64,000 nt of DNA from Halomonas huangheensis (lineage in GTDB: Bacteria; Pseudomonadota; Gammaproteobacteria; Pseudomonadales; Halomonadaceae), in NCBI RefSeq assembly GCF_001431725.1, contig NZ_CP013106.1:2604001-2668000 (forward strand), read 5' to 3'. Each line of letters opens with the position of its first letter. Position 1 is the stretch's first letter. A program made the translations under genes and the position numbers. The notes beneath the pieces are model-generated. The model did no database searches. It was not told the DNA's origin and saw only the letters and a list, made by a program, of their open reading frames with translations. Positions 9,080 through 19,105 of this stretch are shown here, piece by piece.

Positions 9080-10360
9080 TCAGGCAGCCCAGATACCACG
9101 GCTGTCAATGAGATAGCATCCTTCCAGCTGCTGTGCTGCAATACTCTTGAACGGCTTGTGATCTACCAGCAGTACAACAATATCCGCGCTTTCAAGCGCA
9201 TTTTGTGCCTCAACCAATGCGCACCCTTCCAACTTGCCAGCAGGCAGCGATTCGATGTTGGGCTCGACAATCAACGTATGTCCGGGATTGGAAGCAGCAA
9301 TTTGCTGCGCGATGGCGAGAGCAGGACTTTCGCGCAGATCATCGATATCCGGCTTGAAGGCCAGACCAAAGCAGGCAATGGTGACTTGCTTGGCAGTTTT
9401 TTCCGGGTTAGCGGAAAGGAACTTGCCTACCGCTTCGTTGACCTTGTCGACTACCCACTGTGGCTTGCCGTCGTTCACCTCTCGGGCGGTGCGGATCAAT
9501 CGCGCTTGTTCAGGCGTCTCACTGACGATAAACCAGGGGTCAACGGCGATGCAGTGCCCACCGACACCAGGGCCAGGCTGCAGGATATTGACGCGCGGGT
9601 GACGATTGGCGAGGCGAATCAGCTCCCAGACATTGATATCCAGCTTGTCACAGATGATGGAAAGCTCGTTGGCAAAGGCGATGTTTACATCACGGAAGCT
9701 GTTCTCGGTGAGCTTGGCCATCTCCGCGGTGCGCGCTGTGGTGGTGATGCACTCGCCCTCCACGAAGATTCGGTAGAGAGCGGTAGCGGCTTGAGAACAT
9801 TTGGCGGTCATACCACCGATAACTCGGTCGTTCTCTACCAACTCCCTAACTACATGGCCAGGCAACACCCGCTCAGGGCAATGCGCCACACGGATATCCG
9901 ATTCCTCACCATGGGTTTGCGGGAAGGTCAGGTCCGGACGCGCCTCAGCCAGCCACTCGGCCACCTGTTCCGTCGCTCCTACGGGAGAGGTCGACTCGAG
10001 AATCACCAGGTCGCCTTTCTTGAGCACCGGGGCAATCGCTTTGCTGGCCGACTCGATATAGCTCAAATCCGGGACATGCTCATTACCGTTTTCGGCCTTG
10101 AACGGAGTCGGCACTGCAATCAAGAAGGCATCTGCGGGCTCCGGGGTGGTCGTCGCTCGCAGATAATCTTCCTTCACTGCGGCATGCACGATCATGTCCA
10201 GCTCAGGCTCGACGATATGTATCTCGCCCTGGTTGATGGTATCCACCGCATGCTGATTGACATCGACACCGACCACCTTCTTGCGGCGTGATGCAATCAC
10301 AGCAGCAGTTGGCAAGCCGATATAACCCAGGCCGATGACGGAGATAGTTTTGAATTCCAT
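9080..10360 (-). CDS. wecC: UDP-N-acetyl-D-mannosamine dehydrogenase
   Basis: 426 residues, full length. It oxidises UDP-ManNAc to UDP-ManNAcA with two NAD+, supplying an acidic sugar for surface polysaccharide. The N-terminal Rossmann motif is ISVIGLGYIGLPTAA. ILESTSPVGATEQV and the central helical dimer domain (AEMAKLTENSFRDVNIAFANE) follow. The catalytic cysteine lies in GPGVGGHCIAVDP near residue 268, and the C-terminal UDP-binding domain holds FGLAFKPDIDDLRESPA. It lies directly downstream of wecB on the same strand, so the pair makes UDP-ManNAcA from UDP-GlcNAc. A related UDP-sugar dehydrogenase with another substrate is possible, but the pairing with wecB makes wecC most likely. Confidence 0.92.
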   Translation of the reverse strand: MEFKTISVIGLGYIGLPTAAVIASRRKKVVGVDVNQHAVDTINQGEIHIVEPELDMIVHAAVKEDYLRATTTPEPADAFLIAVPTPFKAENGNEHVPDLSYIESASKAIAPVLKKGDLVILESTSPVGATEQVAEWLAEARPDLTFPQTHGEESDIRVAHCPERVLPGHVVRELVENDRVIGGMTAKCSQAATALYRIFVEGECITTTARTAEMAKLTENSFRDVNIAFANELSIICDKLDINVWELIRLANRHPRVNILQPGPGVGGHCIAVDPWFIVSETPEQARLIRTAREVNDGKPQWVVDKVNEAVGKFLSANPEKTAKQVTIACFGLAFKPDIDDLRESPALAIAQQIAASNPGHTLIVEPNIESLPAGKLEGCALVEAQNALESADIVVLLVDHKPFKSIAAQQLEGCYLIDSRGIWAA

Positions 10361-10430
10361 GAGATATCAATCCAGATAGACAGAAGGATGACGATACTGG
10401 TGCACGGTGCGTGCGCAGCTGACCGCGTTC

Positions 10431-11582
10431 CTATAGTTGAGTAGTCGCGAGAATATCGAGGATACGTGCACAGGCCTTGCCATCCCCATAGGGGTTGTGG
10501 GCATAGCTCATGGCTTCGTAGGCTTGCTGATCGGTCAGTAATGTCTTGAGTTCACTCACGATCCTGTCGACATCAGTACCCACCAGTTTTACCGTACCGG
10601 CTTGCACGGCCTCCGGCCGCTCGGTGGTCTCACGCATGACCAACACCGGCTTGCCAAGAGATGGGGCCTCCTCCTGGATGCCACCGGAGTCCGTCAGGAT
10701 GATGTGTGCACGATTCATCAGATAGACAAACGGCAAGTAGTCCAACGGTTCGATCAGGTGGACATTATCGACATCGCTGAGCAGGCGATTGACCGGCTCG
10801 CGCACATTGGGGTTCAGGTGTACCGGATAAACGATCTGCACCTCGGGGTGCTGAGCAGCGGTATCGTGCAGTGCTCGACAGATACGCTCGAAACCATCGC
10901 CAAAGCTCTCACGTCGGTGGCCTGTAACCAGAATCAGCTTGCGATTGCTGTCGAGGAAGTCGAAATGCGCGCCAAACTGCTGCTGGTAGCTATCGTCACC
11001 TTCCAGCCTGGCAACCACATCCAGCAACGCATCGACAACGGTGTTACCGGTCACATGCACCTTGTCCGGGGAAACGCCTTCTGCCAACAGGTTTTCGCAG
11101 GAGCGGTCAGTCGGAGCAAAGTGCAGCTCGGCAAGCGCGCCGGTCAGTTTGCGATTGGCCTCTTCCGGCCAGGGTGAATAGATATTACCGGTTCGCAGAC
11201 CAGCCTCTACATGGGCAACGGGTATCTGCTGGTAATAGGCGGCAAGCGTCACAGCGAAGGTAGTCGCCGTATCACCGTGAACGAGAACGATATCGGGTTT
11301 GACGGTACTGAGTACATCGCGCATTCCTTGCAGAATGGCGGCAGTCACGTCGGTGAGATCCTGCCCCGGCCGCATTACCGCAAGGTCGTAGTCCGGGACC
11401 AGTGCGAATAGATCCAGCACCTGGTCCAGCATCTCGCGATGCTGGCCAGTGACGCAGACCTTGGCATCAAACCGCTCATCGGCCTGCAGCGCCAGCGCCA
11501 AAGGGGCCATCTTGATGGCCTCCGGACGTGTGCCAAAGGCGCACAAGGTTTTCATCTGTTTTGAGTTGCTATCGACGGTCAT
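10431..11582 (-). CDS. wecB: UDP-N-acetylglucosamine 2-epimerase (non-hydrolysing)
   Basis: 383 residues. It interconverts UDP-GlcNAc and UDP-ManNAc in the cytoplasm and feeds wecC. Recognised segments are [13 protein letters not shown] at the N-terminus, [17 protein letters not shown] and [11 protein letters not shown] for substrate binding, [10 protein letters not shown], and [20 protein letters not shown] with TERPEAV near the C-terminus. The start at 11582 was chosen because AGGA lies nine bases upstream. The longer reading frame to 11621 adds a leader absent from the family, and ATG 11555 lacks a ribosome site. wecC starts 70 bases downstream of its stop. Confidence 0.93.
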   Translation of the reverse strand: MTVDSNSKQMKTLCAFGTRPEAIKMAPLALALQADERFDAKVCVTGQHREMLDQVLDLFALVPDYDLAVMRPGQDLTDVTAAILQGMRDVLSTVKPDIVLVHGDTATTFAVTLAAYYQQIPVAHVEAGLRTGNIYSPWPEEANRKLTGALAELHFAPTDRSCENLLAEGVSPDKVHVTGNTVVDALLDVVARLEGDDSYQQQFGAHFDFLDSNRKLILVTGHRRESFGDGFERICRALHDTAAQHPEVQIVYPVHLNPNVREPVNRLLSDVDNVHLIEPLDYLPFVYLMNRAHIILTDSGGIQEEAPSLGKPVLVMRETTERPEAVQAGTVKLVGTDVDRIVSELKTLLTDQQAYEAMSYAHNPYGDGKACARILDILATTQL

Positions 11583-11676
11583 TGATAATCCTGATGGTCG
11601 TCTCGCGAATAGGAGTTTCAAGAAGCCAGTAAGTCGCGCAGTTCATGCTCCGCATGAGCGAGACCATTGCCCTCAA

Positions 11677-13596
11677 TCACCATGTCACTTTCTTGATGAT
11701 CTGACTGACGAGTTCGTGTAGTCCATATTCCGTTGTTTTCAGCGTCAATTCTGCCTCACGCGGAACCTCGTAAGGGCTGTTGATGCCGGTGAAGTCCTTG
11801 ATCTTGCCTTCGCGCGCTTGCTGGTAGAGGCCTTTCGGGTCGCGTTGCTCGCAAACATCCAGCGGGGTGTCTACATAGGCTTCGATAAAGGCATCGGCGC
11901 TGAACAGCTTGCGAGCGGTATCGCGATCGGAGCGGAACGGCGAGATAAAGGCGGTGATCACGATCACGCCGGCTTCGGCAAACAGGCTGGCCACCTCTCC
12001 CACGCGTCGGATGTTCTCGGCGCGATCCACCTCACTCATGCCGAGGTCCTTGCACAGACCATGGCGGATATTGTCACCATCGAGCAGCATGGTGTGATAG
12101 CCGCGGCGATTGAGCTCAACCTCCAGCGCATTGGCGAGCGTCGATTTACCCGAGCCGGAATAGCCGGTAAACCACACGCACTTGCCCTTGTGGCCGTTGA
12201 TCTGCTCACGCATGCCCTGGGTGACGCTGGTGCGATTCCACACCACGTTGGCCTTGCTGTCGTTGTCACGGAATTCGTACGGCAGCTCACTATCAATCGG
12301 CTTGTGAATCATGCCGGCGCCGACGGTGATATTGGTCAGACGGTCGATGATGATGAAGCTACCGGTACCCGGGCTGGTGCGATAGTCGTCCAGCGGCACT
12401 GGAGCCGTCAGCTCGACCTGGCAGCGCGCGATGGCGTTGAGATCAAGGTGATCGGCATGACGATGCTCAAGTGTGTTGACGTCGACCTGGAAGTCGATGG
12501 CCGTTACCTTGCCGGCGAGGTCGCGAGTCGCAAGCTTGATGTCATACAGCTTGCCGGTTTCCAGCGCGGTCTCATGCATCCAGACGATGTCAGCTTCAAA
12601 GGCAGACGCCAGTGCCACGTCATCATCCGCCGCCACGATCCAGTCGCCCCGCGAGATATCGATCTCGTCGGCGAGCGTGACGGTAATGGCCTGGCCCGGA
12701 TAGGCGCTCTTGAGATCGCCATCGAAGGTGACGATGCGCTCCACCGTTGATGTCTTGCCTGATGGCAAGGCACGGACCTGCTGGCCAGGCGTGACTACGC
12801 CGGCGGCCAGAGTACCGCAGTAACCGCGGAAATCGAGATTGGGGCGGTTGACATACTGTACCGGCAGACGCAGGTCGCGCAGGTTCTGGTCGTGGGTGAT
12901 TTCCACGCTTTCCAGCAGCTCGAGCAGCGCGGGGCCATCATACCAGGCCATCGCCTCACTCTTGTTGACGACGTTGTCGCCCTTGAGTGCCGACATCGGA
13001 ACAAACTGGATATCCGGCGCATTGAGCTTGTCGGAGATCGAGCGATATTCCTCGATGATCTCGTGATAACGCTCTTCGGAGAACTCGACCAGATCCATCT
13101 TGTTGACCGCAACCACCAGGTGCTGAATACCCAGCAGGTCGGCGATGAAGCTGTGGCGACGCGTCTGAGTCTGCACGCCGTAGCGAGCATCAATCAGTAT
13201 GACTGCCAGGCTAGCCGTGGATGCCCCGGTGGCCATATTACGTGTGTACTGCTCATGCCCTGGCGTATCGGCGATGATGAACTTGCGCTTGTCGGTCGAG
13301 AAGAAGCGGTAGGCGACATCGATGGTGATGCCCTGCTCCCGCTCGGACTGCAGACCATCGACCAACAGCGCCAGATCGACTTCCTCACCCGTGGTGCCAC
13401 TGGTCTTCGACGCCTGAGTGATCGCTGCCAGTTGATCTTCATAGATCATCTTGGAGTCATGCAGCAGACGACCGATCAGCGTCGACTTACCGTCATCGAC
13501 ACTGCCGCAGGTAATGAAGCGCAGCAGATCCTTGCTCTCGTGTTCCTTCAGATACGCTTCGATATCTTCAGATATCAGATCGGATTGGTGAGACAT
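11677..13596 (-). CDS. cysNC: Bifunctional sulfate adenylyltransferase large subunit / APS kinase
   Basis: 639 residues. The N-terminal 440 or so form the CysN GTPase: [35 protein letters not shown] and NKMDLV, followed by two beta-barrel domains. With CysD it couples GTP hydrolysis to formation of APS from sulfate and ATP. The C-terminal 190 residues are APS kinase (CysC): [33 protein letters not shown] and [13 protein letters not shown], making PAPS. The fusion channels sulfate to PAPS, the donor for the sulfotransferase at 2500-3504 as well as for cysteine synthesis. A gene remnant separates it from cysD. No promoter was identified. Confidence 0.95.
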   Translation of the reverse strand: MSHQSDLISEDIEAYLKEHESKDLLRFITCGSVDDGKSTLIGRLLHDSKMIYEDQLAAITQASKTSGTTGEEVDLALLVDGLQSEREQGITIDVAYRFFSTDKRKFIIADTPGHEQYTRNMATGASTASLAVILIDARYGVQTQTRRHSFIADLLGIQHLVVAVNKMDLVEFSEERYHEIIEEYRSISDKLNAPDIQFVPMSALKGDNVVNKSEAMAWYDGPALLELLESVEITHDQNLRDLRLPVQYVNRPNLDFRGYCGTLAAGVVTPGQQVRALPSGKTSTVERIVTFDGDLKSAYPGQAITVTLADEIDISRGDWIVAADDDVALASAFEADIVWMHETALETGKLYDIKLATRDLAGKVTAIDFQVDVNTLEHRHADHLDLNAIARCQVELTAPVPLDDYRTSPGTGSFIIIDRLTNITVGAGMIHKPIDSELPYEFRDNDSKANVVWNRTSVTQGMREQINGHKGKCVWFTGYSGSGKSTLANALEVELNRRGYHTMLLDGDNIRHGLCKDLGMSEVDRAENIRRVGEVASLFAEAGVIVITAFISPFRSDRDTARKLFSADAFIEAYVDTPLDVCEQRDPKGLYQQAREGKIKDFTGINSPYEVPREAELTLKTTEYGLHELVSQIIKKVTW

Positions 13597-13605
13597 AGCA
13601 AAACC

Positions 13606-13645
13606 TTGTGAAGTAAGAAGGAAGAACGAAGAGGTAAGAAAAACC
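13606..13645. repeat. Purine-rich repeat arm next to the four-helix-bundle remnant (left)
   Basis: The plus strand reads as degenerate copies of a GAAGTAAGAAG/GAGGTAAGA motif. A similar purine-rich run lies on the opposite strand at about 13915-13945 (GGAAGAGGGAAGTCGGAAGA). The two arms bracket the remnant as an imperfect inverted pair. The same GGTAAGAG-like motif recurs after pilC (22104-22215) and near 52425-52570. Confidence 0.5.
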
Positions 13646-13647
13646 GG

Positions 13648-13884
13648 TCAGCACTTGCCAAAGTCAAACTGCTTGTGAATCAAGCCAGACAACATAGCGG
13701 CAATCTCTTTGGTCTCTGCTACCCATTGGAGTCCTTTCTCTCGATGTATGTAGTCGATTTCCATACCAATGTAGATCTGCGTCCTGAGTTCGGCACAGGA
13801 CCCTCTTGCGATATGAAGAAACCTGATGCGATCTTTGATGGTGGGGCGGGTCATGCCTTCAGCGATGTTGCTGGGCACAGACAA
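13648..13884 (-). pseudogene. Truncated four-helix-bundle protein (S23/TIGR02436 type)
   Basis: 78 residues beginning at TTG and reading SVPSNIAEG, then a helical region with HIARGSCAELRTQIYIGMEI, typical of the four-helix-bundle family first met as proteins encoded in 23S rRNA intervening sequences and related to Avd of diversity-generating retroelements. Family members are about 115-125 residues. Here the reading frame continues upstream as GLYQITRSGL, the expected preceding segment, but meets a stop (TAG) about 24 codons further on without a start codon, and helix 1 is missing. It therefore looks like an N-terminally truncated remnant. It splits cysD from cysNC and is flanked by purine-rich repeats in opposite orientation. 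Confidence 0.65.
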
Positions 13885-13969
13885 GCCGGAACGAGTGATC
13901 TGGTAAAGTCCATCGATCTTCCCTCTTCCGACTTCCCTCTTCCATCTCGCGGCTTTCTAACGCGGCGCG

Positions 13970-14890
13970 TTAGAAATACCCTTCTCTCTTCTTCTTCTCC
14001 ATCGAGCCGGCCTGGTCGTGGTCGATGGCGCGGCCGCTGCGCTCACTGGTGCGGGTGAGCAGCATTTCCTGGATGATTTCCGGGAGTGTGGCGGCTTCTG
14101 ATTCGACGGCGCCGGTCAGGGGGTAGCAGCCGAGGGTACGGAAGCGCACCGACTTCTCTTGCGGCTCTTCGCCATGCTCCAGCGGCAGACGCTCGTCGTC
14201 GACCATGATCAGCATGCCGTCGCGCTCGACTACCGGGCGCGGGGCGGAGTAGTACAGCGGGACAATGGCGATGGATTCGAGGTAGATGTACTGCCAGATA
14301 TCCAGTTCGGTCCAGTTGGACAGCGGGAAGACGCGGATCGACTCGCCCTTGTTGACCTTGGCGTTGTAGATGTTCCACAACTCCGGACGCTGGCTCTTGG
14401 GCTCCCAGCGATGGTGTTTGTCACGGAACGAGAACACGCGCTCCTTGGCACGACTGGCTTCCTCGTCACGACGGGCGCCGCCGAAGGCCGCATCGAAGCC
14501 ATATTTGTCCAGTGCCTGCTTCAACGCCTGGGTCTTCATGATGTCGGTGTACTTGGCGCTACCGTGATCGAAGGGGTTGATGTTGGCTTCAGCACCTTCG
14601 GTGTTGATGTGCTCGATCAACTCCATTCCGGATTCGTCCGCCATGCGATCGCGGAACTCGATCATCTCGCGAAACTTCCAGGTGGTGTTGACGTGCATCA
14701 GCGGGAACGGCGGTGTTCCTGGATAGAAGGCCTTGCGGGCCAGGTGCAGCATCACTGAGGAGTCCTTGCCAATGGAGTACATCATCACCGGATTGCGGAA
14801 CTCTGCGGCCACTTCACGGATGATGTGAATAGCCTCGGCTTCCAACTGCTTGAGGTGGGTCTGGCGTTCTGGGGTTATTTCCATATTCAT
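13970..14890 (-). CDS. cysD: Sulfate adenylyltransferase small subunit
   Basis: 306 residues, full length. This is the catalytic ATP-pyrophosphatase subunit that, with CysN, forms APS from sulfate and ATP. The PP-loop reads [62 protein letters not shown] and [15 protein letters not shown] are standard family segments. It lies upstream of cysNC on the same strand, but the usual tight cysDN junction is interrupted by about 370 bases carrying a four-helix-bundle remnant. A second ATG two codons after the annotated start could be used instead. Confidence 0.95.
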   Translation of the reverse strand: MNMEITPERQTHLKQLEAEAIHIIREVAAEFRNPVMMYSIGKDSSVMLHLARKAFYPGTPPFPLMHVNTTWKFREMIEFRDRMADESGMELIEHINTEGAEANINPFDHGSAKYTDIMKTQALKQALDKYGFDAAFGGARRDEEASRAKERVFSFRDKHHRWEPKSQRPELWNIYNAKVNKGESIRVFPLSNWTELDIWQYIYLESIAIVPLYYSAPRPVVERDGMLIMVDDERLPLEHGEEPQEKSVRFRTLGCYPLTGAVESEAATLPEIIQEMLLTRTSERSGRAIDHDQAGSMEKKKREGYF

Positions 14891-14973
14891 GATCCAGGAG
14901 GTGTATGGCGGCTAGCAGCCAATCAAATGACCAGAGCAGTCATAGACGTGTAATGAACAATTCTCTCAGGCAC

Positions 14974-15816
14974 TCAAGCGCCGCTGAAGGCTGTCCGCAG
15001 TGCGTCTGTCCAGCGTTCATCGCGCTGACCACAGACGATAAAGAAGGGATTGAGCACGCTTTCCTGCTGATTACAGCGCAGTGGTTCCAGTGTCTCGGCA
15101 TTGAGCACTTCGCCACCGGCGGCGGTCACTACTGCCTGGGCGGCGGCGGTATCCCATTCGCTGGTAGGCGCGAGACGTGGGTAGAGATCGGCGCTGCCTT
15201 CTGCCACCAGACACAGTTTCAGCGAGCTGCCCATGGAAACCCGCTCATGTGCCGGTAGGCCTTCACAGAAAGCTTCAAATTGGGCGGAGCCATGCGAGCG
15301 GCTGCCGACGATCTTCCACGCCTCACTACCGGCTTCCGGTAGTGAGCGCACTTGAATCGGCGTTGTCTCGCCACCTTGCTGCTTGAAGGCACCCTCGCCC
15401 TGCTGCCCGTACCAGGTAATGCCCAGCACTGGAGCATGAACAATGCCGAAGACCGGTACACCGTCCTCGATCAGCGCCACGTTGACGGTGAACTCCCCGT
15501 TACGCTTGATGAATTCCTTGGTGCCATCCAGCGGATCAAGTAGCCAATAACGCTGCCACTGACGGCGCTGTGCGTAGGGAATATCACCAGACTCTTCAGA
15601 AAGCACCGGCACTTCAGGTGTCAAACGCTCGAGCATATCCACCAGCGCTCGATGCGCAGCAAGATCGGCCTGCGTCAAGGGACTGTCATCATCCTTGGTT
15701 TCGACCTGAAAATCGCTCCGATAGACCTCGAGAATGGCTCTGCCCGCCTCGATGGCTCCCTCGATCAACGCCTCGCATAACGGCGCATCGATATGGCTCT
15801 TCGCATCGTTGCTCAA
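14974..15816 (-). CDS. cysQ: 3'(2'),5'-bisphosphate nucleotidase
   Basis: 280 residues. It hydrolyses PAP, the by-product of PAPS-using sulfotransferases and PAPS reductase, to AMP and phosphate. Motifs of the Li+-sensitive, Mg2+-dependent inositol-monophosphatase fold are present: LSEESGD, LLDPLDGTKEFIKRNGEF and WDTAAAQAVVTAAGGEV. The start is TTG at 15816 with GGAGG five bases upstream, a strong site that decides the start. It sits between the SLC13-type transporter and cysD on the same strand. Its presence fits the sulfotransferase encoded further along the locus. Confidence 0.93.
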   Translation of the reverse strand: MSNDAKSHIDAPLCEALIEGAIEAGRAILEVYRSDFQVETKDDDSPLTQADLAAHRALVDMLERLTPEVPVLSEESGDIPYAQRRQWQRYWLLDPLDGTKEFIKRNGEFTVNVALIEDGVPVFGIVHAPVLGITWYGQQGEGAFKQQGGETTPIQVRSLPEAGSEAWKIVGSRSHGSAQFEAFCEGLPAHERVSMGSSLKLCLVAEGSADLYPRLAPTSEWDTAAAQAVVTAAGGEVLNAETLEPLRCNQQESVLNPFFIVCGQRDERWTDALRTAFSGA

Positions 15817-15861
15817 TAGTGCCTCCGGGGTATGAAGAAGTAAGCTCTTGGCTCTTGATTC

Positions 15862-17628
15862 TTAAAACGACCAAACCATCGGAATGATGCTGACGGCGAT
15901 CGCGCCCACCACCAGGCTCAGTGGTGCGCCTACGCGCAGATAGTCGGTAAAGCGATAGCCACCCGGCCCCAGCACCATCAGGTTGGTCTGGTAACCGAGC
16001 GGCGTCATGAAGCTGGCCGAAGCGGCAATGGTCACGGCGATGACGAAGGGCATGAAATCCACTCCCAGCCCCTCGGCAACCGCTACGGCGATGGGAAACA
16101 TCAAGACAGCGGCGGCGTTGTTGGTGATCAGCTCGGTGAAGATCACCGTAAGCACATAGATCAACACCAGTGCCATCCACGGCGAAAGCCCATCGATCAT
16201 GGTGATGGTCCCGGCAACTGCGGCTGCCGCCCCGGTCTTGGTCAGCGCAGCACCCAGCGCAAACGAGGCCGCAATCACCACCAGTACGGAAAGATCGACA
16301 TAGCGGCGAGCCTTGCTGGCCGGCACGCAGCGCAACGCCAGCATCATCCCGCCAGCCACCAGCGCTGCTTCCAGGATACTGACCAATCCTGAGGCGCTTG
16401 CAATGACCATGGCGGCAAGCACTCCCAGCGCCCAGGGCGCCTTGCGGAAGTTGGGCGGCGTGGAGTCATTGAGCGCGCTGACCAGCAGGAAATCCTTGCG
16501 GTAGCGGTATTGGTCGACGAAGTCCTGAGCGGTCTCCATCAATAGGGTATCGCCCACCTGCAACTGGATGCTGCCCAGCTTGCCGGAGAGACGGCGCCCA
16601 TCGCGAGAGATCGACAGTATCACTGCCTGGTAGCGAGAGCGGAAACGAGATTCCTTGACGGTCTGGTAAAGACCACCAAAGTCCGGACCGATGACGGCTT
16701 CCACCAGACAACGGTGATGGTGAGCGATATCCAGCTTATGAACATCTCCGCTGGCCGGTTTCAGACCATTGAGCTCACGCAGTTCACGAGCACACTCAGG
16801 CGCGCCGATGAATACCAGCACATCCCCCTTGAGCAATTCGGTTTCCGGCGGCACTGCGGTCAACAACCGCCCATTGCGCTCGATATCGGCAAGATAGCCA
16901 TGGGCGAGGCTACGCAGGCCTGCATCGGCAATGGTCTTGCCGACCAACGGACCTTCCGGGTCGACCAGCACTTCCACCGAGTATTCTCGCGCCAGCTCAA
17001 GCTGCTCAAGCGCCCCCTGGCGATTGGGCAGCAAGCGGCCCGCAAACAGATAGAGGAACAGTGCACCAGCAGCAACCAGTGGCAACCCCACCCAAGCCAG
17101 CTCGAACATGCTCAGGTGGACATCCTTCTGGCTCTGCAACAATCCATTGATCACCAGGTTGGTACTGGTGCCGATCAAGGTGCAGGTACCACCGAGAATG
17201 GCGGCATAACTGAGTGGAAGCAACAACTTGGATGGCGGCAACTTGAGCCTGGCTGCCCAGTCCTGTATCGCCGGTATGAACATGGCCACCACCGTGGTGT
17301 TGTTCATGAAGGCGCTCAAGGACGATGCGGGTAGGAGTACGCGCAACAGCGCGAAGCCAATCGTCTGTGGCTGGCCAAGCACTCGCATGGCCAACCATTT
17401 GATGGCGCCGGTTTCCTTCAACCCTGCGGCCACCACATAGAGACTGGCGATGGTCATTACGCCGGGGTTGGCAAAACCGACAAGTGCCTCGCTCGGGGTC
17501 AGGATACCAACGACCAGTAATGCTGCCATTGCTGCCATGACAATGACATCGGCGGCAATACGAGTGAAAGCCAGGCCGCCCAATACCGCGAATACCACCA
17601 TCAATGCATACACAGCCTGCCATGTCAT
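15862..17628 (-). CDS. SLC13/DASS-family transporter with two RCK_C domains, probable sulfate importer
   Basis: 588 residues. Hydrophobic helices at the N-terminus (about 1-195) and C-terminus (about 385-588) flank a soluble central part with two TrkA-C/RCK_C-like domains (around VEVLVDPEGPLVGKTIADAGL and AVILSISRDGRRLSGKLGSI). Paired SLC13 signatures are visible: MNNTTVVAMFIPAI in the first half and ITNNAAAVLMFPIAVAVAE in the second. Proteins of this layout carry sulfate or dicarboxylates with Na+. Adjacency to cysQ, cysD and cysNC favours sulfate; that is inference. It is the most upstream gene of the minus-strand sulfate block. Confidence 0.85.
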   Translation of the reverse strand: MTWQAVYALMVVFAVLGGLAFTRIAADVIVMAAMAALLVVGILTPSEALVGFANPGVMTIASLYVVAAGLKETGAIKWLAMRVLGQPQTIGFALLRVLLPASSLSAFMNNTTVVAMFIPAIQDWAARLKLPPSKLLLPLSYAAILGGTCTLIGTSTNLVINGLLQSQKDVHLSMFELAWVGLPLVAAGALFLYLFAGRLLPNRQGALEQLELAREYSVEVLVDPEGPLVGKTIADAGLRSLAHGYLADIERNGRLLTAVPPETELLKGDVLVFIGAPECARELRELNGLKPASGDVHKLDIAHHHRCLVEAVIGPDFGGLYQTVKESRFRSRYQAVILSISRDGRRLSGKLGSIQLQVGDTLLMETAQDFVDQYRYRKDFLLVSALNDSTPPNFRKAPWALGVLAAMVIASASGLVSILEAALVAGGMMLALRCVPASKARRYVDLSVLVVIAASFALGAALTKTGAAAAVAGTITMIDGLSPWMALVLIYVLTVIFTELITNNAAAVLMFPIAVAVAEGLGVDFMPFVIAVTIAASASFMTPLGYQTNLMVLGPGGYRFTDYLRVGAPLSLVVGAIAVSIIPMVWSF

Positions 17629-18319
17629 GATGGTGAAAACTCCCGAGTGACCACGTTGGCGTTCTCACCACGCGTCTTACAAAACGGCCCGCTACACCCC
17701 GTAAAGCGCAGCTGCTCGGGCGCGGTATTCAGAGGCTGCATTGAAACATGTGTTTTACCTATATTCAGGCACGCTACCGCCCATGGATTCTCCGGGTGCA
17801 TCCTTATCCCTTGATGAAAATTTGTAGCGTGCTCGCTATCTGCACGTTTCGGCAACATTTTACGTGACTGTCGCACCCTACTCTACGCAGATTCGACTAC
17901 TGCTCGAGAATGCGCAACCTGAGACCGAAGTATTCTTGAGGATGAAAGCATACAGCAGTCGACATACACCGTCAGTGATCCAATAGGCACGATAGCGTTG
18001 AAAATCATACCGTTGCCGTAGTTTCTGGTGTGGTGTTAATGCCAAAGTACGGGTCGGAAAACCCCTTCCGGAGCACCAGATAAGTCGCCATCGGCACAAG
18101 GTCGCTCAACTGCTGGTCGAGGCACCCGCGATCTCTTGGTGACGATTCCGACGAAGAAGGTTCCGTACCGGCACAGCGAATGCACTGGATCGTTGAGCTG
18201 CATCAACTGCGGTGGATGATTCCATTGCTGGAACCGTCCGAGTATGTGCAACAGGGCGCCATGGGAGCGGAGCGATATGCGAGCAGCGTCTTCCAGCGCC
18301 GCTCCCATGCCATGCGTCG
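17629..18319. other. Gene-poor region between the transporter and the pilin gene
   Basis: About 690 bases. Only short overlapping frames occur on both strands, none with a family resemblance that I can defend. No tRNA, tandem repeat or strong terminator was seen. Part of it must hold the promoter for the SLC13-type gene. It could be a decayed gene, but nothing identifies it. Confidence 0.5.
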
Positions 18320-18850
18320 TCAGCCGCCAGCGCCAGGCTCGCTGCCGACAACAATCGACACTCCTGTCTCACAGGACAAGGTCCCTGGAAGAAGCTCTGC
18401 CTTCTCTGTTGTACGGCACACCCATCCGCCGTGCTGCTGCGACACAAGACTTACGATGCCCGGCGCGCCATCCACGACATCATCGCCATAAACCAGCTGC
18501 ATCGCTGGCTCGCTCCCCTCCTCTCCGGAGATTGTCAGCTGTTTGCCATGCAACCCCTCGGAGCTGATCCCGAGGTTGCGGTAACTCACTTCGCTCCAGA
18601 CGCCCCCATGACTCAGGTAGATTTCGGCGTTGGTTTCCAGAGCGCGCAACGATCCCAGCGCAGCATTGAACTCGCTGCGGCGTACGTAATCCTGATAACG
18701 CGGTATGGCGATCGCCGCAAGAATACCGATGATGGCCACCACCACCATCAACTCGATCAAGGTGAACCCGGCCTGACGATACTTTCGTTGCTGAGAGTAC
18801 TCGCGCTGCCGAGGATATTGTCGACCTGACTGATGCAATCCATGCGTCAT
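18320..18850 (-). CDS. pilA: Type IV pilin major subunit with an unusually long leader
   Basis: 176 residues. The prepilin peptidase site reads RQAG/FTLIELMVVVAIIGILAA with Gly-1, Phe+1 and Glu+5, followed by the hydrophobic N-terminal helix and RYQDYVRRSEF. Two cysteines near the C-terminus (CRTTEKAELLPGTLSC) would close the disulfide-bonded D-region. After cleavage and N-methylation the protein would polymerise into a pilus. The start at 18850 has AGGGA upstream. It gives a 28-residue hydrophilic leader, whereas type IVa pilins usually have 5-8 residues, and no later ATG exists before the cleavage site. The gene is divergent from pilB and pilC. Confidence 0.85.
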   Translation of the reverse strand: MTHGLHQSGRQYPRQREYSQQRKYRQAGFTLIELMVVVAIIGILAAIAIPRYQDYVRRSEFNAALGSLRALETNAEIYLSHGGVWSEVSYRNLGISSEGLHGKQLTISGEEGSEPAMQLVYGDDVVDGAPGIVSLVSQQHGGWVCRTTEKAELLPGTLSCETGVSIVVGSEPGAGG

Positions 18851-19105
18851 GATTTCGTCCCTCTTTTCTTTATATGCGTCATCAACGTTTTTTGGTTTCG
18901 TGGTGCGGTCGTGCACTGCTCCTTTATACGACCTTGCTCTCCCTATGTAAGGGTGATGAGCACGCATCCCTGCGCCAGTTCGAGCACCGCTTCCAGATAC
19001 TTGACGGGAAAGCGTTTCTTGCTGTGCGAGAACGGTACTGAAAGGCAAGCGAGGATCTGTTCGGGGTCTAGGATCAAGGCACAACAGCAGACAACAGAGG
19101 AAGCC

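Noticed and set aside
8927..10291. A 454-codon open frame on the plus strand
   Set aside because: It lies opposite wecC, whose protein matches its family along the full length; the plus-strand frame has no recognisable domain and is a codon-bias shadow.
11818..12750. A 310-codon plus-strand frame
   Set aside because: Antisense to cysNC with no domain; cysNC is certain.
18036..18319. Decayed gene beside pilA, perhaps a transposase or pilin-modifying enzyme
   Set aside because: Short frames on both strands were read, but none shows a motif that supports a family.
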